Positions 16,112 to 24,434 of a stretch of 64,000 bases of DNA are shown here, piece by piece (position 1 is the first letter of the stretch; each line of letters opens with the position of its first letter). The position numbers and the translations under genes were made by a program. This stretch comes from Phormidium sp. OSCR (GTDB lineage: Bacteria; Cyanobacteriota; Cyanobacteriia; Cyanobacteriales; Geitlerinemataceae): the NCBI GenBank assembly GCA_001314905.1, contig LJZT01000006.1, forward strand, positions 18,356-82,355, in the 5' to 3' direction. The notes below the pieces were generated by a model that searched no databases, was not told the DNA's origin, and worked only from the letters and a program-made list of their open reading frames with translations.

Positions 16112-16690
16112 TCAGAGAGCGTGAATCACATGGGTGACTCGCCCCAAAAGATAAAACTCGATCGCCTCCGTGAGCCAGAGAATCGGATACTCTGGGTTTT
16201 CGGGAACGAGAGCTAGGCGATCGCCCTCACAGCGGAGTCGTTTCACCGTCAATTCCCCATTCACCACCACAATCACAATATCCCCATCCTCGGGTTCAGG
16301 AACCGTATCCACCAGCAGCAAATCCTCCGCCTCAATCCCCGCCCCAATCATCGAATCCCCCATCGCCCGGACACAAAAACTCGCCTCCGGGTGAGCCGTT
16401 AAATACTCATGAAGATCCAAATTTTGCTCAATCTCATCGGTGACTGCACTCGGGACCCCCGCCGCCACCCCATGAGAATAGAGCGGTAAACGGGGCCAGT
16501 TCTCCCCCCTCTGCCGCAATCGTTGCAGATGTGGCACAATAGCCTCGAATCGTGAGCGATCCCAGGTAGCCAAAACCTCCCGAAGTTGCTCAGCTAGACT
16601 GATCGGTAGGCGCATCGCTGTCGTCGGTTCCCCATATTTTCCCGTTCCTGGGGGACGACCTGCGCCAGCCCGTTTGCCTCCACGACCCAT
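16112..16690 (-). CDS. UmuD/LexA-like S24 autoprotease with a GGKRAGAGRPPG N-terminus
   Basis: I start this 192-aa protein at the ATG at 16690, which has GAAGGGAG five bases ahead; a longer frame to 16723 is unlikely. The C-terminal S24 domain has the catalytic Ser113 in MGDSM and Lys150 in LTVKRL. A cleavage site Ala77-Gly78 sits in GVAAGVP, so RecA-stimulated self-cleavage is expected. Unlike E. coli UmuD, the N-terminus is long, with 'GGKRAGAGRPPG', a DNA-contacting AT-hook-like motif also seen in phage and antitoxin-like proteins, then a helical stretch (LPISLAEQLREVL). No umuC lies beside it. It may serve translesion synthesis with a remote UmuC, or act as a small SOS-type repressor. Confidence 0.8.
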   Translation of the reverse strand: MGRGGKRAGAGRPPGTGKYGEPTTAMRLPISLAEQLREVLATWDRSRFEAIVPHLQRLRQRGENWPRLPLYSHGVAAGVPSAVTDEIEQNLDLHEYLTAHPEASFCVRAMGDSMIGAGIEAEDLLLVDTVPEPEDGDIVIVVVNGELTVKRLRCEGDRLALVPENPEYPILWLTEAIEFYLLGRVTHVIHAL

Positions 16691-16772
16691 ACAACTCCCT
16701 TCCGGTCTTACATTTAAGTACAATAATCAAAATTATAGTCTGTCCTCCCCCAACTCGCACCCCCCCCAGACC

Positions 16773-17030
16773 ATGACTGAGCCAATCACCATTGTTGTTA
16801 AACTTTTCGCCGCCTATCAAGAGGCCTATCAAGTTGACCAACTCACCTGGCAATTTCCCGCCAACAGTCCCGTCTCCTGCGTCTTAGATCGCTGCCTTGC
16901 CGAACATCCCCAGCTTCAGAATTGGCGCGATCTAACCCGCTTTGGCATTAACCTAGAGTTTGTTAGTCCACAGACGCTTCTACAAGACGGCGATGAAGTG
17001 GTTTTAATTCCTCCCGTCAGCGGCGGCTAA
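16773..17030 (+). CDS. moaD: Molybdopterin synthase sulfur-carrier subunit
   Basis: This 85-aa MoaD/ThiS-fold protein starts at the ATG at 16773; an upstream extension to 16674 overlaps the divergent gene and has no homology. The C-terminal Gly-Gly (IPPVSGG) is the residue pair that is adenylated and thiocarboxylated to donate sulfur for molybdopterin. The family's 'DGDEVVLIPPVSGG' end is intact. The MoaE partner is not in the window. The 82 bases between this gene and the UmuD-like gene must hold two divergent promoters. Confidence 0.9.
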   Translation: MTEPITIVVKLFAAYQEAYQVDQLTWQFPANSPVSCVLDRCLAEHPQLQNWRDLTRFGINLEFVSPQTLLQDGDEVVLIPPVSGG

Positions 17031-17058
17031 CCCCAATCCACAATCAACCAAACTCCTG

Positions 17059-17862
17059 ATGACTGTCGTTGTTTTCACTGATCTCGATGGAACCCTCCTC
17101 AATAGCCATGATTACCGCTTTGACGAAGCCATCCCCACCCTCGTCCTCCTAAAACAACAGAACATTCCCATCATCCCCGTCACCAGTAAAACCCGGATTG
17201 AAGTGGAATCTCTACTTCAGCAGTTGCAATTCAAATCACCCTTCATCGTCGAAAACGGCAGTGGCGTCTTTATTCACCCAGACGATCGCCGCTTTGAACT
17301 AAAAGAGACCGAATCCTGGCAAGGGTATCAACTCAAGCGATTGGGGGGACTCTATCGGGAGGCTCGTTCAGCCTTAGCACAACTGAGTCAACGGCTTGGG
17401 GTGGAGTTACAAGGATTTGGCGATTTGACCGTTGCCGATCTCACCGCCATCACGGGCTTGTCTCCTGAGGCGGCGGGGCAGGCGCAAACTCGTGAGTTTA
17501 GCGAACCCTTCGTGACCCCGCGAGGCCTCTCCCCGCAAGAGATTGAGGCGGCGGCGGCTGAGTTGGGGGTTCGGGTTGTCGTCGGCGATCGCTTCTCCCA
17601 TCTCATTGGCCAACAGGCCGGCAAAGGCCAAGCCGTTCGCTGGCTCATTCAGCAGTATCAGCACTCCGGCCCGTTGACCACCGTCGGACTGGGCAATAGT
17701 CCCAATGATTTAGAGATGCTGCAAGCCGTCGATCGCCCCATCATTATCCCCAACAACAAAGGCCTCATTCATCCCGGACTGAGCCATCTCAAGGCTCAAA
17801 TTGCCCCCCATGCAGGCGCTCAAGGCTGGGCGGCGGCGATCGCCCCCATCGGGCGTCAATAG
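17059..17862 (+). CDS. HAD-IIB phosphatase, mannosyl/glucosyl-3-phosphoglycerate phosphatase-like
   Basis: This 267-aa HAD hydrolase has motif I DLDGTLL (nucleophile Asp8, acid Asp10), motif II 'PVTSKTR', a Lys-containing 'GQQAGKGQAVRWL' motif and motif IV 'GLGNSPNDLEML'. A type IIB cap domain lies between about residues 85 and 190. This arrangement and 'PFIVENGSGVFI' match the mannosyl-3-phosphoglycerate phosphatase family (MpgP/YedP). The likely substrate is a glycosyl-phosphoglycerate in compatible-solute metabolism, but no matching synthase is in the window. It follows moaD by 28 bases and may be cotranscribed. Confidence 0.8.
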   Translation: MTVVVFTDLDGTLLNSHDYRFDEAIPTLVLLKQQNIPIIPVTSKTRIEVESLLQQLQFKSPFIVENGSGVFIHPDDRRFELKETESWQGYQLKRLGGLYREARSALAQLSQRLGVELQGFGDLTVADLTAITGLSPEAAGQAQTREFSEPFVTPRGLSPQEIEAAAAELGVRVVVGDRFSHLIGQQAGKGQAVRWLIQQYQHSGPLTTVGLGNSPNDLEMLQAVDRPIIIPNNKGLIHPGLSHLKAQIAPHAGAQGWAAAIAPIGRQ

Positions 17863-17877
17863 TCCACGAGCCTCCCC

Positions 17878-19389
17878 TTACAACTCCCGAAACCGATAGA
17901 CCACCGCTCCCGTGGTCTCATCATTGCCCACATCCACATATCCCGTTTTCGCCAAGTCCATCAAGAGCTTCTCGGCCCGCTCAAAGGACAACCCGGTCGC
18001 CATCACCGCTTGTGTAACCGTCAGTTGTCCCCCCTGGCGTTGGGCCACCTCCAGCAGCTTCATCACCTGTTCATCCTGAGTCGCCTTCGGTAAAACCCGA
18101 CTAATTGAAGTTTGGGGTGTTAGCGGCACTCCTGAATCAGATACCCCTAATTTGGCCCGAATTTTCTCCTCTTGCTCCTGGGCCATCCCTGGAATTAGAA
18201 ATAAATCAATTAAGCCGCCAATTTCCCCAACCCCTGGAACCATCCAGAGAAATCCTGTGAAGATTTTGCCGTTATAAAACCGGTGTAGGCCCTTTAGGGG
18301 ACGAACCGTAGAGCCGACAAAAAAGGCAATTAACCACAAAAAATAGCTGGTGCGAACGCGAGCTTGATATTCGGGGGTTTCTTCCGTCTTGGCTGAAGTC
18401 GGAGCCAAATTGGACGAGTCAAACAGGGAATAGCCTGGCCCGGGAGAGTCGGTTGTCAGTGAAACCGGACTGACTGAACTCCCCTGAGATTTTGGCACAT
18501 AGCTCGGACGCGGATTCTCTAAGTCCGAGAGAATCGCCGCCGGGGAACGGTAACGTCGGCCTGTGGCGGTTTCGACCATTTTGTCTAAGACCTTCAGCAA
18601 ATGGGGGTCAACCCTGCGTCCCTGATCGAGGTAATCCTGCCAACGTAGTTTGCCATCGTTACTGTCATACAGGTCAAAGGGGGCAATGTTGGTTAACAGA
18701 TGAATGCAGGTGACCCCCAGACTATAGATATCACTGGCAAAGGTGGCTTTGCCCATCGCCTGTTCTGGGGCGGCATAGCCGGCTGAACCAATGCTAGTTC
18801 CGGTCAGGGCTAAACTGGCAGCGGTAGCGAGTTTGGAAGCGCCAAAATCGACGAGGTATAGCCGTCCGTTCTGACTACGAATCAGATTGGCTGGTTTGAT
18901 GTCTCGGTGGATGACTTTGTGATCATGGACAAACTGAAGCACCGGTAGGATGTCTTTGAGAAGGGCGAGGATTTCGCGATCGCTCAAGCAACCGGCGTTT
19001 TGCAGTTCTTCTTCAAGGTTGCAGCCGTTGATAAATTCTTGAATCAGGTATTGGCGTTGGTTCCATTGGAAATGGGCCAAGAGATCCGGGATTTGGGGAT
19101 GGCTGCCGAGTTCATCGAGCCGTGTGGCTTCTTGCTGAAACAGTTGCGCCGCGCGATCGCGGTTCTGACTTCCCTGTTCCCGTGGGCTAAATTGTTTGAT
19201 GACACAGGGGGGTTTCGAGGGCTTATATTCATCAACCCCGAGAAAGGTGCGGCCAAATCCACCCACGGCGATCGCCCGCAGTGGACGGTAACGCTCCCCC
19301 ACCAAGAGCGGAGAACCACAGGTCGCACAGATCGAAGCCGTGTTACTGTTCTGGGGCTGAGGACAGTCGGGGTTGAGGCAAAACGTCAT
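17878..19389 (-). CDS. Ser/Thr protein kinase with N-terminal zinc ribbon and TM2 domain
   Basis: This kinase is about 503 aa from the ATG at 19389; a TTG nine codons upstream lies inside a repeat. Residues 1-30 have two CxxC-type pairs (CLNPDC; CATCG), forming a zinc ribbon common in cyanobacterial kinases. The Hanks-type kinase domain has a glycine loop 'GGFGRTFLG', 'CVIKQF' Lys, catalytic HRDIKPANL and DFGAS. It is followed by a Ser/Pro linker and a TM2 domain of two hydrophobic hairpin segments with 'LKGLHRFYNGKIFTGF'. A C-terminal helical, winged-helix-like part of about 80 residues ends the protein. Membrane anchoring through TM2 is expected. Targets are unknown. Confidence 0.85.
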   Translation of the reverse strand: MTFCLNPDCPQPQNSNTASICATCGSPLLVGERYRPLRAIAVGGFGRTFLGVDEYKPSKPPCVIKQFSPREQGSQNRDRAAQLFQQEATRLDELGSHPQIPDLLAHFQWNQRQYLIQEFINGCNLEEELQNAGCLSDREILALLKDILPVLQFVHDHKVIHRDIKPANLIRSQNGRLYLVDFGASKLATAASLALTGTSIGSAGYAAPEQAMGKATFASDIYSLGVTCIHLLTNIAPFDLYDSNDGKLRWQDYLDQGRRVDPHLLKVLDKMVETATGRRYRSPAAILSDLENPRPSYVPKSQGSSVSPVSLTTDSPGPGYSLFDSSNLAPTSAKTEETPEYQARVRTSYFLWLIAFFVGSTVRPLKGLHRFYNGKIFTGFLWMVPGVGEIGGLIDLFLIPGMAQEQEEKIRAKLGVSDSGVPLTPQTSISRVLPKATQDEQVMKLLEVAQRQGGQLTVTQAVMATGLSFERAEKLLMDLAKTGYVDVGNDETTGAVVYRFREL

Positions 19390-19410
19390 TGCTGGTGCTG
19401 ATACAGAAAA

Positions 19411-19463
19411 CGTCAAGGGGAAGTGTCAAGGGGAAACGTCAAGGGGAAGCGTCAAGGGGAAGT
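19411..19463. repeat. Four copies of a 13-14-bp tandem repeat (GTCAAGGGGAA..)
   Basis: GTCAAGGGGAA followed by 2-3 variable bases repeats four times directly upstream of the kinase gene. A second short tandem, CAACTCCCGCT in three copies, follows at about 19529-19558. The rest of the gap up to acsF (19802) is AT-rich, without a frame, and must carry the acsF promoter. Confidence 0.8.
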
Positions 19464-19801
19464 GGTGAGCCAAGAGACTGTCTATCGATGTCAGATGATT
19501 GAGGTTAGACAGCGGGCGATCGCCCTCAACTCCCGCTCAACTCCCGCTCAACTCCCATTGTGACAAATTGGCCGCATTTCGGTTTTGTAACGGAATGTTG
19601 CAGATTGTTATAACTTTTAACGAAATTCCCGCCGTCTCCCTCTCCCAACATTGGTACACTGAAAACCAATAGTAATTTCGGCGCAATTTCGGCAAACCTT
19701 TAGCATTCGCCGACCCCTGGCGGACTCAAACTCCGTTCGTCACGGTCTAAATCTAAAACAAGCCCCCGATCGCAGTGATAGGAAACGAGTAGAAAAATCC
19801 T

Positions 19802-20878
19802 ATGGTAGATTCCGTTCAACGACCCGTCGCCGATGAGATTCGTCCTGGCGTCAAAGCCCCCGCCAAAGACACCATTCTCACCCCTCGGTTTTACACCACT
19901 GATTTTGAAGAGATGGCCCAAATGGACATCTCCGTCAACGAAGATGAACTACAAGCCATCCTCGAAGAGTTCCGAGTTGACTACAACCGACATCATTTTG
20001 TTCGGGACGAGGAATTCAACCAGTCTTGGGACAAAATCACAGGAGAGGAACGCCGGCTATTCGTTGAGTTCCTAGAACGCTCCTGCACGGCTGAGTTTTC
20101 TGGATTCCTACTCTATAAGGAACTGGGACGGCGGCTTAAGGATCGCAGCCCCGTTTTAGCCGAGTGCTTTAACTTGATGTCGCGCGATGAAGCCCGTCAT
20201 GCTGGCTTCCTCAACAAAGCGATGTCTGACTTCAACTTACAGTTAGACCTCGGCTTCCTCACCAAGAGCAAGAAATACACCTTCTTTAAGCCCAAGTTCA
20301 TCTTCTACGCCACCTATCTCTCCGAGAAAATCGGCTACTGGCGCTACATCACCATCTATCGCCATCTCGAACAGCACCCCGAAGACCGGATTTATCCGAT
20401 TTTCCGCTTCTTCGAGAACTGGTGTCAGGATGAGAACCGCCATGGTGACTTCTTTGATGCCATCATGCGCGCTCAACCCCAATATCTCAATGATTGGAAG
20501 GCCCGTCTCTGGAGTCGTTTCTTCCTGCTGTCGGTCTTCGCCACCATGTACCTCAATGACATCCAACGGTCTGGGTTCTATAAAACCATTGGCCTCGATG
20601 CGCGTGAGTATGACATCGAAGTGATTGAGAAGACCAACGAAACCGCCGCTCGGGTCTTCCCGATTAAACTCGATGTGAATAATCCTCAGTTCTACGGTCG
20701 CCTCGATCGCTGTGTGGCCAACAACGAGAAGCTACGGGAGATTGACAACTCCAACGGGCCAGGTGTGGTTAAGTTCTTCAAGAAACTGCCTCTGTTGGCT
20801 AACAATGGTCTGCAATTCGTGAAACTCTATTTCATGAAACCCATTGACATGGAAGCCAGCCGCGAAGTCGTCCGTTAA
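19802..20878 (+). CDS. acsF: Mg-protoporphyrin IX monomethyl ester oxidative (aerobic) cyclase
   Basis: AcsF/ChlA forms the fifth ring of chlorophyll from Mg-protoporphyrin monomethyl ester, using oxygen and a diiron centre. The 358-aa length fits. The di-iron helices are visible as '[14 protein letters not shown]', '[11 protein letters not shown]' and '[13 protein letters not shown]', each with the E/D-x-x-H pattern. Other landmarks are '[21 protein letters not shown]' and '[15 protein letters not shown]'. Many cyanobacteria have a second, low-oxygen copy; only one is seen here. A strong terminator follows. Confidence 0.96.
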   Translation: MVDSVQRPVADEIRPGVKAPAKDTILTPRFYTTDFEEMAQMDISVNEDELQAILEEFRVDYNRHHFVRDEEFNQSWDKITGEERRLFVEFLERSCTAEFSGFLLYKELGRRLKDRSPVLAECFNLMSRDEARHAGFLNKAMSDFNLQLDLGFLTKSKKYTFFKPKFIFYATYLSEKIGYWRYITIYRHLEQHPEDRIYPIFRFFENWCQDENRHGDFFDAIMRAQPQYLNDWKARLWSRFFLLSVFATMYLNDIQRSGFYKTIGLDAREYDIEVIEKTNETAARVFPIKLDVNNPQFYGRLDRCVANNEKLREIDNSNGPGVVKFFKKLPLLANNGLQFVKLYFMKPIDMEASREVVR

Positions 20879-20923
20879 GCCGGTTGATGCTTCTACCTGA
20901 GCTAACCCTAACTTAGTCAAAGA

Positions 20924-20964
20924 CAAAAAAGGAGATTCCCCAGTTGAGGGAGTCTCCTTTTTTT
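20924..20964 (+). terminator. Bidirectional intrinsic terminator between acsF and ycf51
   Basis: GGAGATTCCC (20931-20940) pairs with GGGAGTCTCC (20948-20957) with one G-U pair. T-run 20958-20964 serves acsF, and the A-run 20925-20930 gives a U-run for the convergent gene. Confidence 0.9.
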
Positions 20965-20972
20965 CTGGGCCA

Positions 20973-21509
20973 TTAACTCTCAGAGGCTTGGGGGAGTCGC
21001 GCCAGGGCCGATTGATTCACCTCAATTTGGAAGTCATTTTCATCGCCATCGGACTGCGATCGCCGCACCTGACCGACGTAGAGTGGCTCCGTCACCCCCT
21101 CTTCTGGATGCAGAAGCACACGACCACGAATTAAGAGGTTTTGCCCCATGCGCCCCGGTGAGAACTGGTTAATGGCGGATTGACGCAGCGTGGCCTCAAG
21201 TTGGCTTTCGTTGATGTCATTGGGAAGTTTAATCACCACCTGTCCGGCACCGTTGTCATAGACGACATTATAAGGAACAGAGCCGGGAACAACGGTTGTG
21301 GTAATGGGAAACAGACTCAGAGAGAACAATCCCACGGTTAGCACAGCCATAAAGCCGGTGATGCCCACCAGTCGAAAGCGAATGCCCCATTGCAAGATAA
21401 AGGCCAGTAGAGCTAAAACCGCAAACAGGCCCGTGAACCCTAACGACCAAAGGGTCGTTTGCAAAAAGTCCGCCGGAGTCAGAAAAGCTAAGGAGAGTTG
21501 GGAATACAT
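20973..21509 (-). CDS. ycf51: Ycf51 family protein
   Basis: This 178-aa protein is of the Ycf51/DUF2518 family, found in cyanobacteria and some plastids. It has two membrane segments near residues 17-40 and 46-70, with the family-like 'LQWGIRFRLVGITGFMAVLTVGLFSLSL' core. A soluble domain follows ('VPYNVVYDNGAGQVVIKLP', 'LLIRGRVLLHPE'). The function is unknown. I prefer the ATG at 21509; a GTG one codon earlier is equally possible. Confidence 0.85.
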   Translation of the reverse strand: MYSQLSLAFLTPADFLQTTLWSLGFTGLFAVLALLAFILQWGIRFRLVGITGFMAVLTVGLFSLSLFPITTTVVPGSVPYNVVYDNGAGQVVIKLPNDINESQLEATLRQSAINQFSPGRMGQNLLIRGRVLLHPEEGVTEPLYVGQVRRSQSDGDENDFQIEVNQSALARLPQASES

Positions 21510-21726
21510 CACATCGATAAGGGTGTAGTTGCATCGCCAGGAGACCCCTGGCAGAAGTTAGGTGACCTCTTCCTAGATTACCTCGAACCCATGGCCAACG
21601 CTTCCCTAGGTTGAAACCCTGGCCCAATCCCTGCCTCAGCGAGGTTTGCCCCTGACACCCGTCCCAGGATTGACCCTGGCTTTGTAACGGAATGTTACAG
21701 TTATGCCGTCAAACCAGCAATACGTC

Positions 21727-21755
21727 TTGACAGTCCCGGAAATCCCCTTTAGAGT
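21727..21755 (+). promoter_or_regulatory. Sigma-70-type promoter for the RHH-ycf46 unit
   Basis: TTGACA at 21727-21732 is followed, after 17 bases, by TAGAGT at 21750-21755. The start codon of the RHH gene lies 36 bases further on. The rest of the 280-base gap from ycf51 shows no gene. Confidence 0.6.
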
Positions 21756-21790
21756 GTTGAACATACCTGGGTCGAACAACCCGAAATCAA

Positions 21791-22132
21791 ATGCAAGACA
21801 AACAGAAAGTAACCTTATATCTATCGTCCGAACTGCACCGCCAACTCAAAATTAGAGCGGCGGTTGACGGGGAACCCATGTCAGCCCTAGCTCAAAAGGC
21901 ACTCGTATTTTTTCTCGAACATCCTGAAGTGGTTGATAGCTTAGACGCTGTATCGGGCCATGCCCATCAAGTCTATAGTTGTCCGAGCTGTGAAACACAG
22001 ACGGTCGTCCGAGATGGGGAACTGGTAGCCGTCGGGCAAAGTTCTGAAGTCCTCGAAGGTGATTTAGTAGAACAGGTCAACGCTGGCCTGGAGCAGTCCT
22101 CAGAATCTGAAGAAGATTTAGTGACCTGTTAA
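21791..22132 (+). CDS. Ribbon-helix-helix-like protein with a CxxC motif, upstream of ycf46
   Basis: This 113-aa protein begins with a ribbon-helix-helix-like fold ('KVTLYLSSELHRQLKIRAAVDGEPMSALAQKAL'), typical of CopG/Arc DNA-binding proteins. A 'YSCPSCETQ' zinc-type pair and an acidic tail follow. It sits directly ahead of ycf46. In Synechocystis a small gene (slr0373) precedes the ycf46 homologue slr0374 in a stress-responsive operon, and this is probably its counterpart; that link is from memory and not checked. It may be a regulator of the unit or a partner of the AAA protein. Confidence 0.7.
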   Translation: MQDKQKVTLYLSSELHRQLKIRAAVDGEPMSALAQKALVFFLEHPEVVDSLDAVSGHAHQVYSCPSCETQTVVRDGELVAVGQSSEVLEGDLVEQVNAGLEQSSESEEDLVTC

Positions 22133-22214
22133 AATCACGCCAAACTCCCTGAGGTGAGCATTTCACCTTGAGTCTGTTAATCCCTATTTGCTCCGTTCAC
22201 ATTGGTCGATGGTT

Positions 22215-23726
22215 ATGAAAGAAGAGCTAAACATTCTCATCCAAGCTCAATACCCTTTAATATACCTCGTGACCTTTGAAGAGGAGCGATCTGAACAGGC
22301 GATCGAGGTGATTGCACAGTCGGTTAAACCACAGCGTCGGGTCTTTACCTGGACATCGACCAAAGGGTTGATTGATTACAGTCAATCCGGTGGGGCCAAT
22401 CCTCACAACACCTTATCTCCCGAAGCCGCGTTAGATTGGGTCATCCGCCATAAAGAGCCAGGGATTTATATCTTCAAAGATTTGCATCCCTTTCTCGAAA
22501 ATCCCAATGTGACTCGGGCCATTCGAGATGCGATCGCCTACTTCCGAGGCACCGATAAAACCATTATCCTCATGTCGCCACTTCAGACCGTGCCGGTTGA
22601 GTTGGAAAAGGAAGTCGTCGTCTTAGACTTTCCCCTTCCCGATCTCAAAGAACTCAACCGAGTCCTCTCTCGACAGTTGGCCGACTCTCGGAACAAGCGC
22701 ATCAGCACCGAAGCTCGCGAAAAGCTGCTCAAAGCCGCCCTAGGACTCACCAAGGACGAAGCTGAGAAGGTCTATCGCAAGGCTCAAGTCACCGCCAACC
22801 GTCTGACGGAAAGCGAAGTTGACATTGTTCTCTCGGAGAAAAAACAACTGATTCGGCGCAATGGCATCCTAGAATACATCGACGAGGATGAAACCATTGA
22901 CTCAGTGGGGGGTCTTGAGGAACTTAAACGTTGGCTTCATCAGCGCTCCGATGCCTTTACCGAAAAAGCTCGGGAGTACGGCCTACCTCAGCCGAAAGGG
23001 ATGCTCATCCTCGGGGTTCCCGGTTGTGGTAAATCCATGATTGCCAAAACCACCGCTCGTCTCTGGGGACTCCCCCTACTGCGCTTGGATCTCGGACGGG
23101 TGTATGACGGCTCCATGGTGGGACGTTCCGAAGCGAACCTCCGCAATGCGCTGAAAACAGCCGAGTCCATCTCGCCGGCTATCCTCTTCATTGATGAATT
23201 GGATAAAGCCTTCGCCGGGGGAGCCGGTTCCGGGGACTCCGATGGCGGAACCTCTAGCCGCATCTTTGGCTCCTTCCTGACTTGGATGCAGGAGAAAACC
23301 TCTCCCGTCTTCGTCATGGCGACAGCCAACCGGGTTGAACGCCTCCCTGGGGAGTTTCTCCGCAAAGGGCGTTTCGATGAAATCTTCTTTGTGGATTTAC
23401 CCACCAAAGAAGAACGACAAGAAATTTACCGCATCCATTTACTGAAGCGACGCACCGATATCAGCCGCTTCGATCTGGATCAACTGGCAAAAGTTTCCGA
23501 AGGATTTTCGGGGGCAGAAATCGAGCAAGCAACCATCGCCGCGATGTATGAGGCCTTTGCCCAAGATCGCGAGTTCACCCAGCTCGACATTATCGCCGCC
23601 GTCAAATCCACGCTCCCGCTGTCCAAAACCATGACCGAACAGGTCACTGCGCTACGAGATTGGGCAAGACAGCGAGCGCGTCCGGCTGCGTCCGCCATGG
23701 CTGATTATCAGCGCATGGAGTCGTAG
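22215..23726 (+). CDS. ycf46: Ycf46 AAA+ ATPase
   Basis: This 503-aa Ycf46 protein is conserved in cyanobacteria and red-lineage plastids. I start at the ATG at 22215 (MKEELNILIQ..), where homologues begin; an ATG at 22209 and an upstream TTG also exist. The N-terminal half is a family-specific domain. The AAA+ domain has Walker A GVPGCGKS near residue 264, Walker B 'AILFIDELDKA', sensor 'VMATANR' and arginine finger region 'LRKGRFDEIFF', as in FtsH/p97-type modules. It is linked with carbon-use and stress acclimation in Synechocystis; the molecular role is unknown. Confidence 0.93.
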   Translation: MKEELNILIQAQYPLIYLVTFEEERSEQAIEVIAQSVKPQRRVFTWTSTKGLIDYSQSGGANPHNTLSPEAALDWVIRHKEPGIYIFKDLHPFLENPNVTRAIRDAIAYFRGTDKTIILMSPLQTVPVELEKEVVVLDFPLPDLKELNRVLSRQLADSRNKRISTEAREKLLKAALGLTKDEAEKVYRKAQVTANRLTESEVDIVLSEKKQLIRRNGILEYIDEDETIDSVGGLEELKRWLHQRSDAFTEKAREYGLPQPKGMLILGVPGCGKSMIAKTTARLWGLPLLRLDLGRVYDGSMVGRSEANLRNALKTAESISPAILFIDELDKAFAGGAGSGDSDGGTSSRIFGSFLTWMQEKTSPVFVMATANRVERLPGEFLRKGRFDEIFFVDLPTKEERQEIYRIHLLKRRTDISRFDLDQLAKVSEGFSGAEIEQATIAAMYEAFAQDREFTQLDIIAAVKSTLPLSKTMTEQVTALRDWARQRARPAASAMADYQRMES

Positions 23727-23737
23727 TAAAAGGCTTT

Positions 23738-23762
23738 CCCCCCGAACTCACCTTTCGGGGGG
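23738..23762 (+). terminator. Hairpin after ycf46
   Basis: CCCCCCGAA (23738-23746) pairs with TTCGGGGGG (23754-23762). No T-run follows, so it may be a processing or stabilising hairpin between ycf46 and the ycf35-like gene. Confidence 0.5.
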
Positions 23763-23866
23763 GAGAGGCTAACCCAACCGGTTAGCTGTTCAGACGACAC
23801 GCAAGTGTCATTTATCTAAACCAACCACGTTGTTCTAAACCAAGTTCCACACGGAGGAAACTACTC

Positions 23867-24220
23867 ATGTCTCACTTTAGCACCCTGCGCACCAAAATCA
23901 CCGATGCAGAAGTTTTAAAATCTTCTCTGCGTGATCTCGGAATCAATGTTAAAACCGAAGCTGATGTGCGTGGTTACAACGGTCAACGTGTTCGCGCCGA
24001 CCTGGTGGCGGTTCTCGAAGGCGAATACGATTTGGGCTGGTCTCGCAATGGCGACGGCTCCTTTGACCTCATTGCTGACCTCTGGGGTGTTGCTAAGAAA
24101 CACAATCAGACGGAACTGATCAACTCCATCAATCAGAAGTACGCGGTTAACAAGACTCTGGCTGAAGTCCGCCGTCCGGGTCTGCAAAACGCGAACGTCA
24201 AACTGATGGTTCAAAAGTAA
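23867..24220 (+). CDS. Ycf35/DUF1257 family protein
   Basis: This 117-aa member of the Ycf35 (DUF1257) family matches its pattern: 'MSHFSTLRTKITD', 'LKSSLRDLG', 'VRGYNGQRVRADLV', 'YDLGWSRNGDGSFDLIADLWG' and a 'KLMVQK' end. The function is unknown. Its position just after ycf46 is, as far as I recall, conserved, so the two may act in the same process. A good ribosome site (CGGAGG) lies 11 bases before the ATG, and a strong terminator follows. Confidence 0.88.
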   Translation: MSHFSTLRTKITDAEVLKSSLRDLGINVKTEADVRGYNGQRVRADLVAVLEGEYDLGWSRNGDGSFDLIADLWGVAKKHNQTELINSINQKYAVNKTLAEVRRPGLQNANVKLMVQK

Positions 24221-24244
24221 AATCGTTGCGCGTTCCCAATCTTG

Positions 24245-24281
24245 CGGGCTAACCTGAACTGAACGGGTTAGCCCGTTTTTT
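24245..24281 (+). terminator. Intrinsic terminator after the ycf35-like gene
   Basis: CGGGCTAACC (24245-24254) and GGTTAGCCCG (24266-24275) form a perfect 10-bp stem, followed by TTTTTT. Confidence 0.92.
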
Positions 24282-24287
24282 CTGGGC

Positions 24288-24340
24288 CATTTTTCTGGGG
24301 GGAATTTCTGGGGGGAATTTCTGGGGGGAATTTCGGGGGA
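24288..24340. repeat. Short tandem repeat TTTCTGGGGGGAA
   Basis: A 13-base unit (TTTCTGGGGGGAA) occurs in three near-perfect copies plus a degenerate one, directly behind the terminator. It looks like slippage-generated low-complexity sequence in a gap with no gene. Confidence 0.85.
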
Positions 24341-24434
24341 GTTGGGGCGGGACCCAAGTTTGTTAAGATAAATTAAGCATACATGGGTCGCTCTGAAGTG
24401 ACCCCAAACTTGGGAGTCTCTGTGGAAATTCAGC

